DNA of 64,000 bases from Pratylenchus scribneri (GCA_030063045.1 JAQSEB010000037.1:2170001-2234000); one strand, 5' to 3'; positions 1 to 12,805 are shown, counted from the first letter of the stretch. The notes: generated by a model from the letters alone, not told the origin. Translations and numbers: made by a program.

Positions 1-376
1 AAAAATTCATCATTTGATCTAATTTTCCCCTAAAGGCAGCTCATATGTTTATATGCCCAAAATTCCCTTCCTAAATATTTATGCTTTCCATCTTATCAAA
101 TTTTCTAGGAAATTTATAATTGGAAGATTAGATCATTCAGGCCCATTGATGGAATTAGAAGAAGGCCAATCATTTTGATGGAATAATTGGAAATCGTTAA
201 ATTCGGTCTAATTGGCCAAAAATTCAATTAGTTTCATATTTTTGGCCATTTCTTAGCTCAAAAATAATTTTGATTATTTCGCGTCGCTTCCTTTCCATTT
301 AGAATTTCAAACAAAATTTTAAAAAATCTATAAAGAAAAAATTGAAGGAGTAAAATTCTCCATCCTTCCCCCAAAA
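1..376. other. Gene-free left edge upstream of the MAP3K
   Basis: AT-rich sequence with no convincing ORF. It may be promoter or 5' UTR of the MAP3K gene, or an intron if that gene has exons further left. I see no recognisable regulatory motif. Confidence 0.4.
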
Positions 377-3300
377 ATGAATGTAAAACGATGCAAAAGT
401 GTGGATCGAATTGGCCCAAATAGCGGCACTGCCAATTTTGGGGCCAATAAGGGAGGAGGAGGAGGGGGAAGGCAACGATACAAAGGGCGATTCAGCCTTC
501 AACAACAACCACAACAACAAAATGTTGGCCAACACCAGTCGACAAGTAGCGGTGGATTGACTGGAGGTTATGGACATCCAAAGACGAGAAGACGACGATT
601 CCAAATGCGACGGAGTCCGCGGAGACATCGATGCGATTTGTTGGATGAATTGGATGTAAAATTTGGAATTTTTTTTGGTGGAATTGGGTTGAAAAACTGT
701 TTATTTGATACCTAATAAGCCAGATTTACAAATTTAATTGAGGAATATTTTTGAAATTAAATTAGATTGAATGAATTATAGCCAATATCCATCTCTTTTT
801 TCTCGACATTTTTGCCTTTTGTTTATTAAGGAAATTTGTGCCGAAAATTTCCAATGTCTTGGCTCTACCGATGATCAACAGCATCAAAGTTCATCGCCTC
901 CAATTCACCGTTCCCCATTTGGGTCATCCTCCTCCGATTTGGACAATTCCCCGTCTATTTTCCCCTCTCGAATTCATCCTGGCCGTCAATCTGTGGCCAT
1001 TGGGGCAAAAAGTGGTCGAGAGGGTGGTTTGGATGTGTTGGAATTTCTTCGGGAGGAAATGGACAAATTTAGGCGAAAAAAGAAATTGCTGGCCAGAAAT
1101 CCTGAATCCGAGGTTTTTCCCAATTTTCTGGCCCAATATTTCTTTCTTCTAAATAGGAAGAACAAAAGCATAAATTTGGCAATGTCCTTTGGCTTCATTT
1201 GAATGCTTATTTTGCTGGAAGGTAATAATGGATGAGAATGGGCCAAAACTATTTTAAAATAGTTTGGATGGGCAATCGAAATATTCTTTTGAATAATTGA
1301 GAAATTCACAGACGAATGGATGCTGGCCACATTCGCCAATCATTGGGCCTTCAGGATCGGACAATAATGAAGCAAAGAGAACAAAAAATGGGCATTTTGG
1401 CCGAAATTTTAGCATTTAAATTTGAATCCACCCTCAACGAAAATGATGAAAATGAAGGGGAATTATATGGCCAAATTTATGGTCATTCTCATGCCACAAT
1501 TCGGAATAAGGCCATTGATGAGGTTTCCAACCTTTTGGAACGATGGGAGGCATTGGCCGAATTATATCCACATTCAATGGCCATGGAAAAGGCGGTGGAA
1601 GCAACATTGCCAAATCAAGGGGAAAGCATATTTCGAAAAGTGGAAACCCTACAGGTTGAATATTAAAGGAAAATGGCAACTGTATAAATTATAAAATTAA
1701 AATACCAAAGCTTTGCTGTTCCATGTTCCATATTTTTTTAATCTGATTTGTTTAATTCCGCCTGGTTAAGAATAATTCCGCCTGTTTAATTCCTCCTATT
1801 CTTATTAGATTAATTTCGCATCTCTTCTGTATTCTTGTTATAATTTCGGAGGTTCGAAATCGAACAATGAATAGAATAGAATTTGTTGGAACAGGAAAAC
1901 GTTGGTATATATTATGGAAGTTATTTTATAGAAGATGTATGAAAGAATTAGCAAAATGAGTTTTTAAGCTCCATTTAAATGTTTTTACACAGTATATTAT
2001 TTCAATCCAATCCAAAATTACCATCATTCACTTCTTTCCTTTTTGTTAAATGAAAATTTTTGCCCAAAAAATTTTTAAAATAGACAAATTAAATAATTGT
2101 TCTTTGATGTTAGGCTTGGCTGAACTTAATGCGAATGTTGCTTCAAAAAATGAATGAGGTTTCTCATTGACTGGAATTTTGGCAATATTTCACATCTCCC
2201 ATAGGTCGGCCTCCTATTCAGTCAAATTGAAGGCCGCCATCGCCAATCCTCCACCGTCGACGTGCCTTCCCCGCCGATTGGGCCATCCTCCCCTTTGGCC
2301 AATTCGTGCTCTCAAATTTGGCCTTGGCCCGAATTAGATACTAAAATGCCCGCTGGCCAACAATTGGCCGATTTATTGCATAGAATAATGCAACGAGTTG
2401 TGGGGCGAAGTCTTCGACTCCACGGCATGATTGTGGTCCTCAGACGCCTTCAATCCTTGATAAAATTAGCCCTGGAAAAAGCTTGCCTTCATTTGCTTCA
2501 ACAGAGAAAATATTCTCAAATTGCTGGCCAAAATGGGCTGGGCAATTATGTGAAAAGACTGAGGGAGAAATTCGGCGCCAATGAAGTAAACTTAATTTAT
2601 TCAATATTTTTTGGCAATATTTATTCAACAATTCAATAAAGAATGTCCCTTCGTCCTCTGCAAATTTGCCCTCCAGCTCCGCCGCCCATTTGACGGATCA
2701 ACAACATTTTTCTGCACTTGGATTGCCCCCATTCTGGCCACATTTCCTCTTTTTGTCCCAATTGCCAGTCCAGTTGGTCAATGCTTGGTTGGAAATGCGA
2801 TCCGAGAAAGTGGCATCCAACGATTGGGATTTACTCACATTGGAAACGGTTAGTCAACAATGGTTAAATTGTATATTTGAATAAATTGAATTCAAATTTC
2901 AAAAAGGAAAATGGAAAAAGCTGGAAAAAAAAGAAATAAAAAATTTAATAGTAAATTGCCTAATCCTCACTTTTTTGCAGTTGATCGAAGATTCGCACGA
3001 TTGTTTGGAGGAATCAATCCGAGTGAAAAATGATTTCCTTGTGATGTTTAGTTTGACTAATTCAAATGCTTCCAGTGCAAATCCGACTGATTCCCTCGAC
3101 CCCCAACTTGCCAAATTCGATAGTCATTTGGAGCAAGTTTTCCATAATTTTCTTAGCTACACTCGACTTTGGGCCCAAACGGCGGCAAAATCCAATGGAA
3201 ATGGAGGAATTGAATGGAGTGAAAAAATTATTGGCAAAATGGCCACAGAATGGGCGAATGCCCGAGGATGGGGCCAAAAAGTGGTGCCAAGGGGTGAATT

Positions 3301-6300
3301 GGATGCAGCACGAATGTTTTGCAATATTGGAAGGGATATGCTTGATCTGCTAGTCAGAAGATATTTGAACGAAAAATTTGAATGTGCCGAATTGGAAGTG
3401 CTCGAAACGAATGAATGCACGGATGAGGAGGATTTCATGTTGGTGGATGAAGCCGAAAACATCAAAACGGCATCCTCCATTTTTTTGCTTTGCCGGGCAT
3501 TCAAGGAAATGATTAGACAACTTCGCGACCGTTCACTCCGTTCATTGGCTTTTATCCGTACGCTCAGCCTATGTCTGGAATTTTGTGCTCGATATGAATG
3601 GGAATCGGTGGAGGGAAATTGTGATGAGATGGTCGGACAATTGTTGGCCGGTGGAAGACATATTGTTGTTGGTTTTTCATTCAATTTATTAAAAAAAATA
3701 TAAATGATCTCATCAGTAAAAATAAAAAAATATTATTGGGGAACACATTTATATATACTTTTAAAAACGAAAGATATCCAATTTTTTGGCAGATTTCCTT
3801 CCCAGCTGACAATGAAAATTGCAATTTTCTGGTCATTTGTGTCCGTGAATTGGCTAATCAATTTGATCAAATCGACCGACTGCTGCTTTGTGCCACAGCC
3901 CCTGGGCACAAACCAGAAATTGAAGAGGGCAAAAACAGGAGACAAAAACAAAAAGAATCTGGTCCTTCTTCACCGAATTATTTGGTGATGATTCCATCGG
4001 TTTGGTTGAACATTGATGCGAAGGAATTGCCCGACAAAATAATGATGAAACCAAGTTTGGCAGCCTGGAGAACACTTCAACATTTGATTCCACCAAATAA
4101 TATTTATTTGGTAGCCGGTGATCGAGGACAATTGCAGGTGGTGGGGAATTATTTTGAGAAGAAGAGTTTATCGGAATTCTGAATATGAATCACTTATTCC
4201 CACAGGAATTTTCCCACAATTATAAAACAATCATAAAAGAAGTGAATGGGATATGAAGGAAAATTATAAATTAAAAAGGGATATTGATATTTTATTTAAT
4301 TATAAGTTTGATTGTATCAAATCAGGCAAAAAGCAGACAAATACTTACAGAACTAAAAAGTGTAAAAATAATAGAAAATTTTTAAAATATTTGACTTTAA
4401 TTGCATAATTTGGGAACCTATCATTATAATAGAAAAGGCGAAATTAGGAAGTCAAAGCAGTAGGCAGAGCAGCAGAACACGGAATTAATTTTTAAAAAAT
4501 CGGAATTTATTTAATGCAGAACAGGCGGAATTATTTATTGCAAAACAGGCGGAATTATTTAGTGCAAAATAGGCGGAATTATTTAGTGCAAAATAGGCGG
4601 AATTATTTAGTGCAAAATAGGCGGAATTATTTAGTGCAAAATAGGCGGAATTATTTATTGCAAAACAGGCGGAATTATTTAGTGCAAAACAGGCGGAATT
4701 ATTTAGTGCAAAATAGGCGGAATTATTTAGTGCAAAATAGGCGGAATTATTTAGTGCAAAACAGGCGGAATTATTTAGTGCAAATAGGCGGAATTATTTA
4801 GTGCAAAACAGGCGGAATTATTTAGTGCAAAATAGGCGGAATTATTTAGTGCAAAATAGGCGGAATTATTTAGTGCAAAACAGGCGGAATTATTTAGTGC
4901 AAATAGGCGGAATTATTTAGTGCAAAATAGGCGGAATTATTTAGTGCAAAACAGGCGGAATTATTTATTGCAAAACAGGCGGAATTATTTAGTGCAAAAC
5001 AGGCGGAATTATTTATTGCAAAATAGGCGGAATTATTTAGTGCAAAATAGGCGGAATTATTTAGTGCAAAATAGGCGGAATTATTTAGTGCAAAATAGGC
5101 GGAATTATTTAGTGCAAAATAGGCGGAATTATTTAGTGCAAATAGGCGGGATTATTTAGTGCAAAACAGGCGGAATTATTTAGTGCAAAATAGGCGGAAT
5201 TATTTAGTGCAAAACAGGCGGAATTATTTAGTGCAAAACAGGCGGAATTATTTAGTGCAAAACAGGCGGAATTATTTATTGCAAAATAGGCGGAATTATT
5301 TAGTGCAAAATAGGCGGAATTATTTAGTGCAAAATAGGCGGAATTATTTAGTGCAAAATAGGCGGAATTATTTAGTGCAAATAGGCAGAATTATTTAGTG
5401 CAAATAGGCGGAATTATTTAGTGCAAAATAGGCGGAATTATTTAGTGCAAAATAGGCGGAATTATTTAGTGCAAAACAGGCGGAATTATTTAGTGCAAAT
5501 AGGCGGAATTATTTAGTGCAAAATAGGCGGAATTATTTAGTGCAAAACAGGCGGAATTATTTATTGCAAAACAGGCGGAATTATTTAGTGCAAAACAGGC
5601 GGAATTATTTATTGCAAAATAGGCGGAATTATTTAGTGCAAAATAGGCGGAATTATTTAGTGCAAAATAGGCGGAATTATTTAGTGCAAAATAGGCGGAA
5701 TTATTTAGTGCAAAATAGGCGGAATTATTTAGTGCAAATAGGCGGGATTATTTAGTGCAAAACAGGCGGAATTATTTAGTGCAAAATAGGCGGAATTATT
5801 TAGTGCAAAACAGGCGGAATTATTTAGTGCAAAACAGGCGGAATTATTTAGTGCAAAACAGGCGGAATTATTTATTGCAAAATAGGCGGAATTATTTAGT
5901 GCAAAATAGGCGGAATTATTTAGTGCAAAATAGGCGGAATTATTTAGTGCAAAATAGGCGGAATTATTTAGTGCAAATAGGCGGAATTATTTAGTGCAAA
6001 TAGGCGAAAATATTTAGTGCAAAACAGGCGGAATTATTTAGTGCAAAATAGGCGGAATTATTTAGTGCAAAATAGGCGGAATTATTTAGTGCAAATAGGC
6101 GGGATTATTTAGTGCAAAACAGGCGGAATTATTTAGTGCAAAATAGGCGGAATTATTTAGTGCAAAACAGGCGGAATTATTTAGTGCAAAACAGGCGGAA
6201 TTATTTAGTGCAAAACAGGCGGAATTATTTAGTGCAAATAGGCGAAAATATTTAGTGCAAAACAGGCGGAATTATTTAGTGCAAAATAGGCGGAATTATT

Positions 6301-9300
6301 TAGTGCAAAATAGGCGGAATTATTTAGTGCAAATAGGCGGGATTATTTAGTGCAAAACAGGCGGAATTATTTAGTGCAAAATAGGCGGAATTATTTAGTG
6401 CAAAACAGGCGGAATTATTTAGTGCAAAACAGGCGGAATTATTTAGTGCAAAACAGGCGGAATTATTTATTGCAAAATAGGCGGAATTATTTAGTGCAAA
6501 ATAGGCGGAATTATTTAGTGCAAAATAGGCGGAATTATTTAGTGCAAAATAGGCGGAATTATTTAGTGCAAATAGGCGGGATTATTTAGTGCAAAACAGG
6601 CGGAATTATTTAGTGCAAAATAGGCGGAATTAAATTGGGTCAAATAGTCGGAGTTAAATTGGGGCAAATAGGTGGAATTAAAACAACTGAATTATTCTAA
6701 ATAGGTCTAATTAATGAAAAAGAATAAGCGGAATTAGTCTTATTCTTGGAAATTAAATGGCGATTAAATTCGAATTCATTGAATTTTAAATTTGGGATTT
6801 CACATTGAAAAAATCAAAAGTTTTTAATTTTTATCATTTTATTGCAGTCAGCTCAACGAACTTTACATTCCATTTTTGGCCAATCAGACCGCCTTCTCCT
6901 CGTCGATGATTTTTGCTCATGCAACGATGAATTGGCCGAGGAAATTTGCGATTTGAAGAGGGCTGCCTTTGAATGCGTTCGCGAGGTGTGGACTTGTAGC
7001 AGAGATTTGGGAGAATATGTTTTGAATGGGAAAAGATTGGAGGATTTGGTGGCCGGCGAAAGGGCATCATTGAAAGGAACATTATTGCAAGCTTGGAGTG
7101 CCGTTTTCGAGGTACACGAAAATAATTGAAAAAATATCTTCGGAAATTGAGATTTCTAATTCCTCTATTTCAGTGCCAAAAGGAACTTTCGCACATTGTG
7201 TCGACCAGAATGCACGCCGAATTCTTTTCGGACCTCCTGAGTAGTGCCCAACAATGGGCCGCATTCATCACAACATCAATTGGCGGAGAGGCATGCCGTG
7301 CGGCTTTGGACCAATTGGCCATTTTAATGGGCATTTCCAAGAACATTTTTGTGTCAACAAAATTGACGGATGCAGATTTACAGCAATTCATGGAAAGTGT
7401 TCGAATGGTGACCGACCATATTCAATCATTGGACAATGGTAAAAGATCAGTGTATTTAAATTGAATTCAATTAATTTAATTGGAAATTAAAAAATATAAG
7501 ATTGAAGTTAAAGATTTAAATTTTTAAATTGATATTTTAACTTTTTCCAAGCTCAAAATAATATTTAAATTTTTCATTTAATTCAGAAAATGATCAACAA
7601 AAGAATGCCATTGTACTTCCAAATGGAATTGAGGATGTCCATCAAAATGACATTCTTGCCACCCATTCGGAACCATTGATGTCAACCGCAGATGGACAAA
7701 ATTCTCATTTGGAAATTTTTAAATTTGGCAGTGCCGTTCGACCCCATGAAATGCGTTTGATGGCCATTGGAGTGGAAGAGAGAATAAAAAGGGGAGTGGA
7801 ATTGGTGGAAGGGAAAAGGCAAGCAAAATTGGAAGGCCAACGCAAAATTGGCCATGTTTTGGGGGAAAAGGACAATAGGAAGCTAGAATTGATGAGGACA
7901 CATTTCTTCACACCAAGGAAGGCTCCATTTGAATGGCAAAGACTGGAGAATAGCGAATTGGGTTTGGCAAATTTAATTGGAATTTAATCTTTGATGTCTT
8001 TTTCCAGGCTCCGGCAGTTTTGGCAGTGTTTTTCTGGCCATGAATTTGCGCGACAAATTTTTGCTTGCCGTAAAGCAAATCCAAGTTCGCCATGACAATG
8101 AGCCAAGCCTAAGGGCAATGATTGATGAGGTGGAAATTCTGCGAACGTTGAATCATCCAAACCTTGTTAAATACTACGGGGTGGAAGTTCATAAGGTGGG
8201 CACATTAATTGGATGGATAATTATAATTATGATTATTCAAATTAATATTCGAAAACAAAAAAAAATTAAGAATAAATTTAACAAAAATAACATTAATGAA
8301 TGGATATATTCTTTAATCAATTCAAAAAACATTAAAAAAATATTGAAAATTGCCGAAAAAAGATTAGTTTATGATAAGATAATTAATTATAATTGCTTGA
8401 GGGCTTCCTACATACAAATTACAAACCATATATTTTAAATAAAGCCTAGTCATGAATCATCGAATAGTATTTAAATTGTTATGGTTTAATCAAAATTAAA
8501 AAATATTAAATTGTTGAAACCTATTTAAGTTTTTGGTTCAAAACTAATTTAATATTGTTAAATCTGTGAGGCCAAATCATTACCATACGATATTTCATTA
8601 AGATCTCTCAATTGGTTATAAAGCTCTAAGTTTTGTAGGTCTAAACTTCTAAACGGTTATATCTTTCAGACAAATTTAAGATACAACAAATCCTAATTTA
8701 CAAAAATCGTTTCAAAAGATTAATTTTTCGAATTCATTTTCTTTTTGATATAGACGGAAGTGCTAATCTTCATGGAATATTGCTCGGAGGGCACATTGGC
8801 CAGATTGTGCCGTGAAGGAATGGATTTGGCCACCACCCGTCGATATACTCATTCACTATTCCAGGCAATTGCCTACATTCATGAACATGGAATTGTTCAC
8901 AGGTATATTGAAATATAATGGAATATAATTTTATTTATTACGGAAAAGGGACATCAAAACGGCGAATATATTCCTTGGTGCTGGCGAAAAACTCAAATTG
9001 GGCGATTTTGGTTGTTCATTTCGTTTGGATGGCACCCAAACAATGGCGGGGGAAATGCTCTCCTATGTTGGCACAATCCGTTATATGGCGCCCGAGATCC
9101 AAACAAATGGAGTGCCCGGTGGTGGCGGAGAGGAAGGAGGACAACAACAAAGGGAAAGAGCAGCCGGAGGAGGAGGGGAGAAGGGATACGGTCGAGCGGT
9201 GGACATTTGGAGTGGAGGATGCGTTGTGCTGGAAATGTTGACTGGCAAAGTTCGCACAATTAAGCTACGTTTTACACAAATGGATCCGACTCACTGTATC

Positions 9301-9925
9301 CAATAGGAGTTGGATTTTTGGGTAACTTCGAAAAATTTTTGTAGTTGACCAAAAAAATTATACCTGAGGAGACTTTTCTTCATTGGATAGGATAAAATTT
9401 AAATAATTTCTGACTTTTTTAAAACTTTTATTTCGATGGACCCGACGATCGGTCCGATGATTTCAAATGAATTTGAATCATCGAAAGATTCGTCAGTGAT
9501 TTTATGATAGCCGTCTGCGTCATCCAAAAAAAAGTTTTTAAAATGTTTATGCAGAATTGTCAATAAATATTATTATTTTTGTTCAGGTATAAAATTTTTA
9601 ATGATACCAAAAAATCCTCTCCTGTTTACTTCGATGCGTCGTATCCATTTGTGTAAACATAGTTTTAGGAATAACCAAAATTACCTATTTTCCCTTGTAG
9701 AAACCATTCCATTATTTGAACCACGAATTCCAAGTGATCTACCAATTGGGAATGGGAATTGCGCCGCGCATTCCAGCCGAAGTACAACACAACCAAATGG
9801 CACATTCCTTCCTGCGTTCATGTTTTGTCATTGATGCACAACAGAGGCCAATGGCCAGCCAATTATTGCAACATCCTTTTGCCAACATTTTGCCCCATGA
9901 ATTGTTGGCCCCATTGGAAATTTGA
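377..9925 (+). CDS. mtk-1: MEKK4/MTK-1-type MAP kinase kinase kinase, 16 exons
   Basis: Serine/threonine MAP3K acting upstream of p38/JNK MAPK kinases in stress signalling. Exons as read: 377-655, 831-1112, 1157-1221, 1312-1654, 2114-2158, 2205-2585, 2642-2848, 2981-3664, 3793-4137, 6848-7111, 7174-7438, 7587-7961, 8008-8195, 8754-8902, 8949-9249, 9701-9925. They join in frame to about 1,465 residues (human MAP3K4 about 1,600). The long N-terminal half matches the MEKK4 regulatory region, for example VLWLHLNAYFAGR and AWLNLMRMLLQKMNE. The kinase domain occupies about residues 1176-1460: glycine loop GSGSFGSV, catalytic Lys in AVKQI (about 1201), HRDIKTAN with HR|D split by an intron, DFG (about 1310), and APE. 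All catalytic residues are present, so it should be active. A Gly/Gln-rich insert follows APE. The start at 377 is the first in-frame ATG; earlier exons cannot be excluded. An AATAAA lies at 10011-10016. Confidence 0.9.
1752..1812. repeat. Degenerate relict of the 24-bp minisatellite
   Basis: Two or three decayed copies of the unit core AATTCCGCCTG, in the inverse orientation to the large array, lie in an MAP3K intron. They show that the unit was once dispersed or has spread more widely. Confidence 0.5.
4514..6640 (+). repeat. 24-bp minisatellite array 1, about 89 units, in an MAP3K intron
   Basis: Tandem copies of a 24-bp unit with core GGCGGAATTATTTAGTGCAA, with C/T variation (AAAACAG or AAAATAG) and occasional 23-bp units. 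The array lies wholly inside the intron 4138-6847. Blocks recur every 595-596 bp: starts at 4920 and 5516, and at 5159, 5755 and 6350, carry the same order of variants, so there is a higher-order repeat of about 25 units. The unit length is a multiple of three, so long stop-free frames reading QNRRNYLV occur, but 23-bp units break them. I treat it as non-coding. Confidence 0.95.
8400..8745. repeat. Decayed interspersed repeat in an MAP3K intron
   Basis: Phrases such as TTTTTGGTTCAAAACTAATT and AAATCATTACCATACG recur in variant form near 25370-25450 and in the inverted-repeat elements near 58170-59116. This suggests an old copy of that family. The limits are approximate. Confidence 0.35.
9265..9662. 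mobile_element. MITE-like inverted-repeat element in the last MAP3K intron
   Basis: The left end CTACGTTTTACACAAATGGA and the reverse complement of the right end, CTATGTTTACACAAATGGAT, match over about 20 bp, and the similarity continues further inward. The element fills most of the intron 9250-9700. There is no internal ORF of note. No clear target-site duplication could be identified by eye. Confidence 0.6.
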
Positions 9926-10769
9926 TCAAATTGGATGAAAATGTGGAATGAATGGAATATATTTGATATTAAAATACAGCCAAAAGCTTAAAATTCACAT
10001 TTTCAGTAAAAATAAACCAGTGATATCAACGTCCTGCTAATCCTCATTCCAAATTATTGTGACTTTTTTATTTTGTGCATTTTTAATTAGATTAATAATT
10101 TTTGCAATAAATGGTAAATAAATAATAAATATTTGCAAATTAATAAATGTTTTGCATGGTCATCATCATCAATCAAAAATCAAATTAGGCAAAAAGTTTT
10201 CAATTAAAATAAAATAGATTTGCTTTTAGCAACAAAGTCCAAAAAGCTTGGGTTTATTAGCGTTTGAACTAACCATTTCTAAAGAATATTCTCTGTTTGT
10301 TTTTTGGACGAATTGAAATTTTTAGCTCACTCAAAACAAATGGTCATTTAAGAATTTCAGCATATTATTCTTTTCTTAAGTATTTATTTTTATTCCATTT
10401 TTGGAATGGACGTTGCGTTACCTTGGAAACCGAAAATATTTAATTTGATATATTCGCCATTTGTCCATTAATTCCCCCTTATATGTATATGGATTTGGCC
10501 AATGTCCAATTGCCATCCATAAATTTGACCACCGACAATCCCTTATAATTCTTGTATTTATTTGATGATCTTTTCCCGAAGCCGTGCCCAATTCATTGTT
10601 GATTGTCTCCTTCTTTGCATTGCCATTTTTAGCTGGATTTGTGCATTGCTTGCCGGTCAATTATTCAATTCTATAAATTCAAAATTCATCATTTCCCACT
10701 GAATTTATTCAGGACTCCATATTTGCCAGCGGCATTTAAGCATTCTGCAATCAGAATCAGTGGAAAAGA
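9926..10769. other. Intergenic region between the MAP3K and TMEM231 genes
   Basis: It contains the MAP3K 3' end (AATAAA at 10011-10016) and the upstream region of the TMEM231 homologue, including the X-box at 10417-10430. The 844-bp gap is much longer than typical nematode operon spacing, so I do not infer an operon. No coding ORF is supported. Confidence 0.6.
10417..10430 (+). promoter_or_regulatory. X-box, predicted RFX/DAF-19 binding site
   Basis: GTTACCTTGGAAAC fits the nematode X-box consensus RYYNYYWWRRNRAC at every position and is an imperfect palindrome (GTTACC/GGAAAC). RFX factors such as DAF-19 bind such sites upstream of ciliary genes. It lies about 340 bp upstream of the ATG of the TMEM231 homologue, a known class of target. 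The distance is somewhat longer than is usual in C. elegans, which an untranslated leader could explain. Confidence 0.7.
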
Positions 10770-12805
10770 ATGCCGCAACTCACCGTCGTTCATAGAGAGG
10801 TTGGACGAAAATTAAATAAAAATGAAATTTTGGGGTGGAATAAATGACCAAAATTGGTGGAATTAAAATCAAATTATTGGCACTTTTCCAGCATTTTTAA
10901 TCCAAAAATTCATTAATCCTTTTAGCCTCTTTCCGTTGAATTTTTGGCCCCCGCATTTTCCGCAGCCAATCTCTGGCGCCTTTTCAGCACTTTGGCCACC
11001 GTAGTTTGCACATTGTTGATCACCTTTGCCACCCAGGTTCCCCACAAAATATGATCAATTCCTTCTAACCAAAACAATCTTCTTTATAGGGCCTTTGGCG
11101 AAGGACCAACACTTATTTGGAGCAGCCAATCGTCGATTTTAAGGATCGAATTTTGTTCATTTTCTACAATCAAAATGGCCATATTGAACATTTTTGGAGT
11201 CCTTTTCAGGTTGAATATTTATATTTAAATTCACATTTTCTTATAATGGTCTGCCTAAGTCCTCCTAATCGCCTAATGAAAGGGAAAGGGATAAAGGGAA
11301 ACTCTACTTTAAATTATTTTTATTAAATGTGCAGGAAAAAATGTCATAATAATGTGAAGGGTCAAAAGATATGTAGGAGGGAAAAGGGCTGGTTTTTAAA
11401 AGGCAGATTGGGGCAATATTTGATTGATAGGGTGACGAGAGGTGATAGGCAAAAGTTAGGGGTACAGTAGAAAAATAAGAAAGGCCCTTATTAGGCATTG
11501 TTGAGATTGACACATTTTTGTTGAAAATATTCAAATTTATTAATCAATTTTGATCGTTTTCAATCCCTGCCTTAAGTCTAATTTTTTCCAAATGCAAAGG
11601 AATTAAAAAACCCATTAAAAATGAATTAATACGAAAGCATCCAAAAACATTATTGACCATTTGATAATTAAATAAAAGAAATAAAATTAAATTAATTCAC
11701 CCGTAGGAATTGAATTCAAAATGGCCAGATAAATTGGTGATGCCATCGATGGAAATGAATTTGCGCGATTTTGATGGGGATTGGCGCCCGGATGAGGTGT
11801 ATTCATTAAATTCACCAAATTGTGTACAAATAATCCCCCAATTAAGATTTATATTCGTGCCATATTTCACCAAATGAATGGAGCCGATTTTTCATTGGCC
11901 AATATTTCTTCCATTTTCTACGCAATTTTCTTTGATGTCCGATTGGAAAAGAGGGCATGGATGGAGGTGGGCAAAAATTATTTTATTTATTTATTTCATT
12001 TTCATTTCAGCTGGAATCATTTCCAATTTTTGGCAATCTCCAACCTTTATCTTCCAACGTCAATGAATTAAAGTTGGATTTAAAATGAACAATTTGCATC
12101 CAATTTCCCCCACATTTATTAGCATAATTGCCCAATTGGATTTTGTGCAATTTGAGCCATTGCCTTGGTTCGGCAATTTGACTGTGCCACAATGGAATCC
12201 GCCTCCATCAACTGGAGTGGCCAACAATTCGGAACAATCATTGGATGAACAAATGGATGAATTAATTTGGCAATTGCGCCAAAATGAGGCCACACAAAAT
12301 TACACATTGGAAATTGGACGGTACATAAAATATTCATTTTGAATGATTTTAAAATGCAATTTGATTGGGAAAGTAAACTAGAATAAAGAGAAAAGTTAAG
12401 TATTTTTCATTTTTATTAAAATTGAAAATAAAAAAAGAAAAAATTGAATTTTTTAATTAAATTTCTAATTCTTGAATAGAAAAGCAGAAAATTGGCGTCG
12501 CCGTCAATCTCCCTCATCAAATGAATCGAATTCCGAATCCTTCAATTTTGCCTTTAAGGCTCGAATTCGTGAACAAATTCTTCATTATCGGTGAATATTC
12601 CTTCCAAAATAAATAATATAAATATTTTGATAGGACAAATGGATGGGAAATGCTAAAATGGGCTTGGATTCAATTTTTGGCTATTTTCATCATTGTTCGT
12701 GCCATTTTTGGCTGGCTCTCCTCTTTCCTTTACCAAAATCAAATTTTTGGCACAGTTGAAGTTGCAGAACATTGGATGGGCGGAGAGGGGAAGAAAATAG
12801 ATTAA
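10770..12805 (+). CDS. tmem-231: TMEM231 homologue, ciliary transition-zone membrane protein, 9 exons
   Basis: TMEM231 belongs to the MKS module at the ciliary transition zone and helps gate membrane-protein entry into cilia. Exons: 10770-10799, 10926-11036, 11090-11209, 11707-11796, 11847-11966, 12011-12072, 12123-12320, 12480-12590, 12634-12805, about 337 residues (human about 316). The N-terminal membrane segment LFSTLATVVCTLLITFA is followed by GLWRRTNTYLEQPIVDF, which matches the human GFWLKRSSYEEQPTVRF region. The C-terminal block GWEMLKWAWIQFLAIFIIV, then FLYQNQIFGTVEV, matches the second membrane segment and tail (human GFWEMVKFAWVQ, then FQNQVVTTIPV). The donor after 12072 was chosen to avoid an in-frame stop and is the least certain junction. 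An AATAAA overlaps the stop codon. The X-box upstream supports a ciliary role. Confidence 0.85.
11240..11515 (+). mobile_element. Interspersed repeat family R1, copy 1
   Basis: It lies in intron 3 of the TMEM231 homologue. It carries the conserved core GGCAGATTGGGGCAATATTT followed by GATTGATAGGGTGA, then a block resembling GGTACAGTAGGATGAATAGG and a right end like TTAGGCATTATTGACATT. The same layout and orientation recur near 25555, 32895, 33925 and 59755. It is probably a non-autonomous element; the class is unknown. Confidence 0.6.

Noticed and set aside
4514..6589. Long ORFs made of the repeat QNRRNYLV as a repetitive protein gene
   Set aside because: The array lies inside an intron whose flanking exons join in frame and match the kinase family. 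Frames are broken by 23-bp units, there is no signal peptide or unique sequence, and the same unit occurs inverted in intergenic DNA.
377..12805. MAP3K and TMEM231 genes as a nematode operon
   Set aside because: The gap between stop and start codons is about 840 bp and contains its own X-box, unlike the usual gap of about 100 bp.
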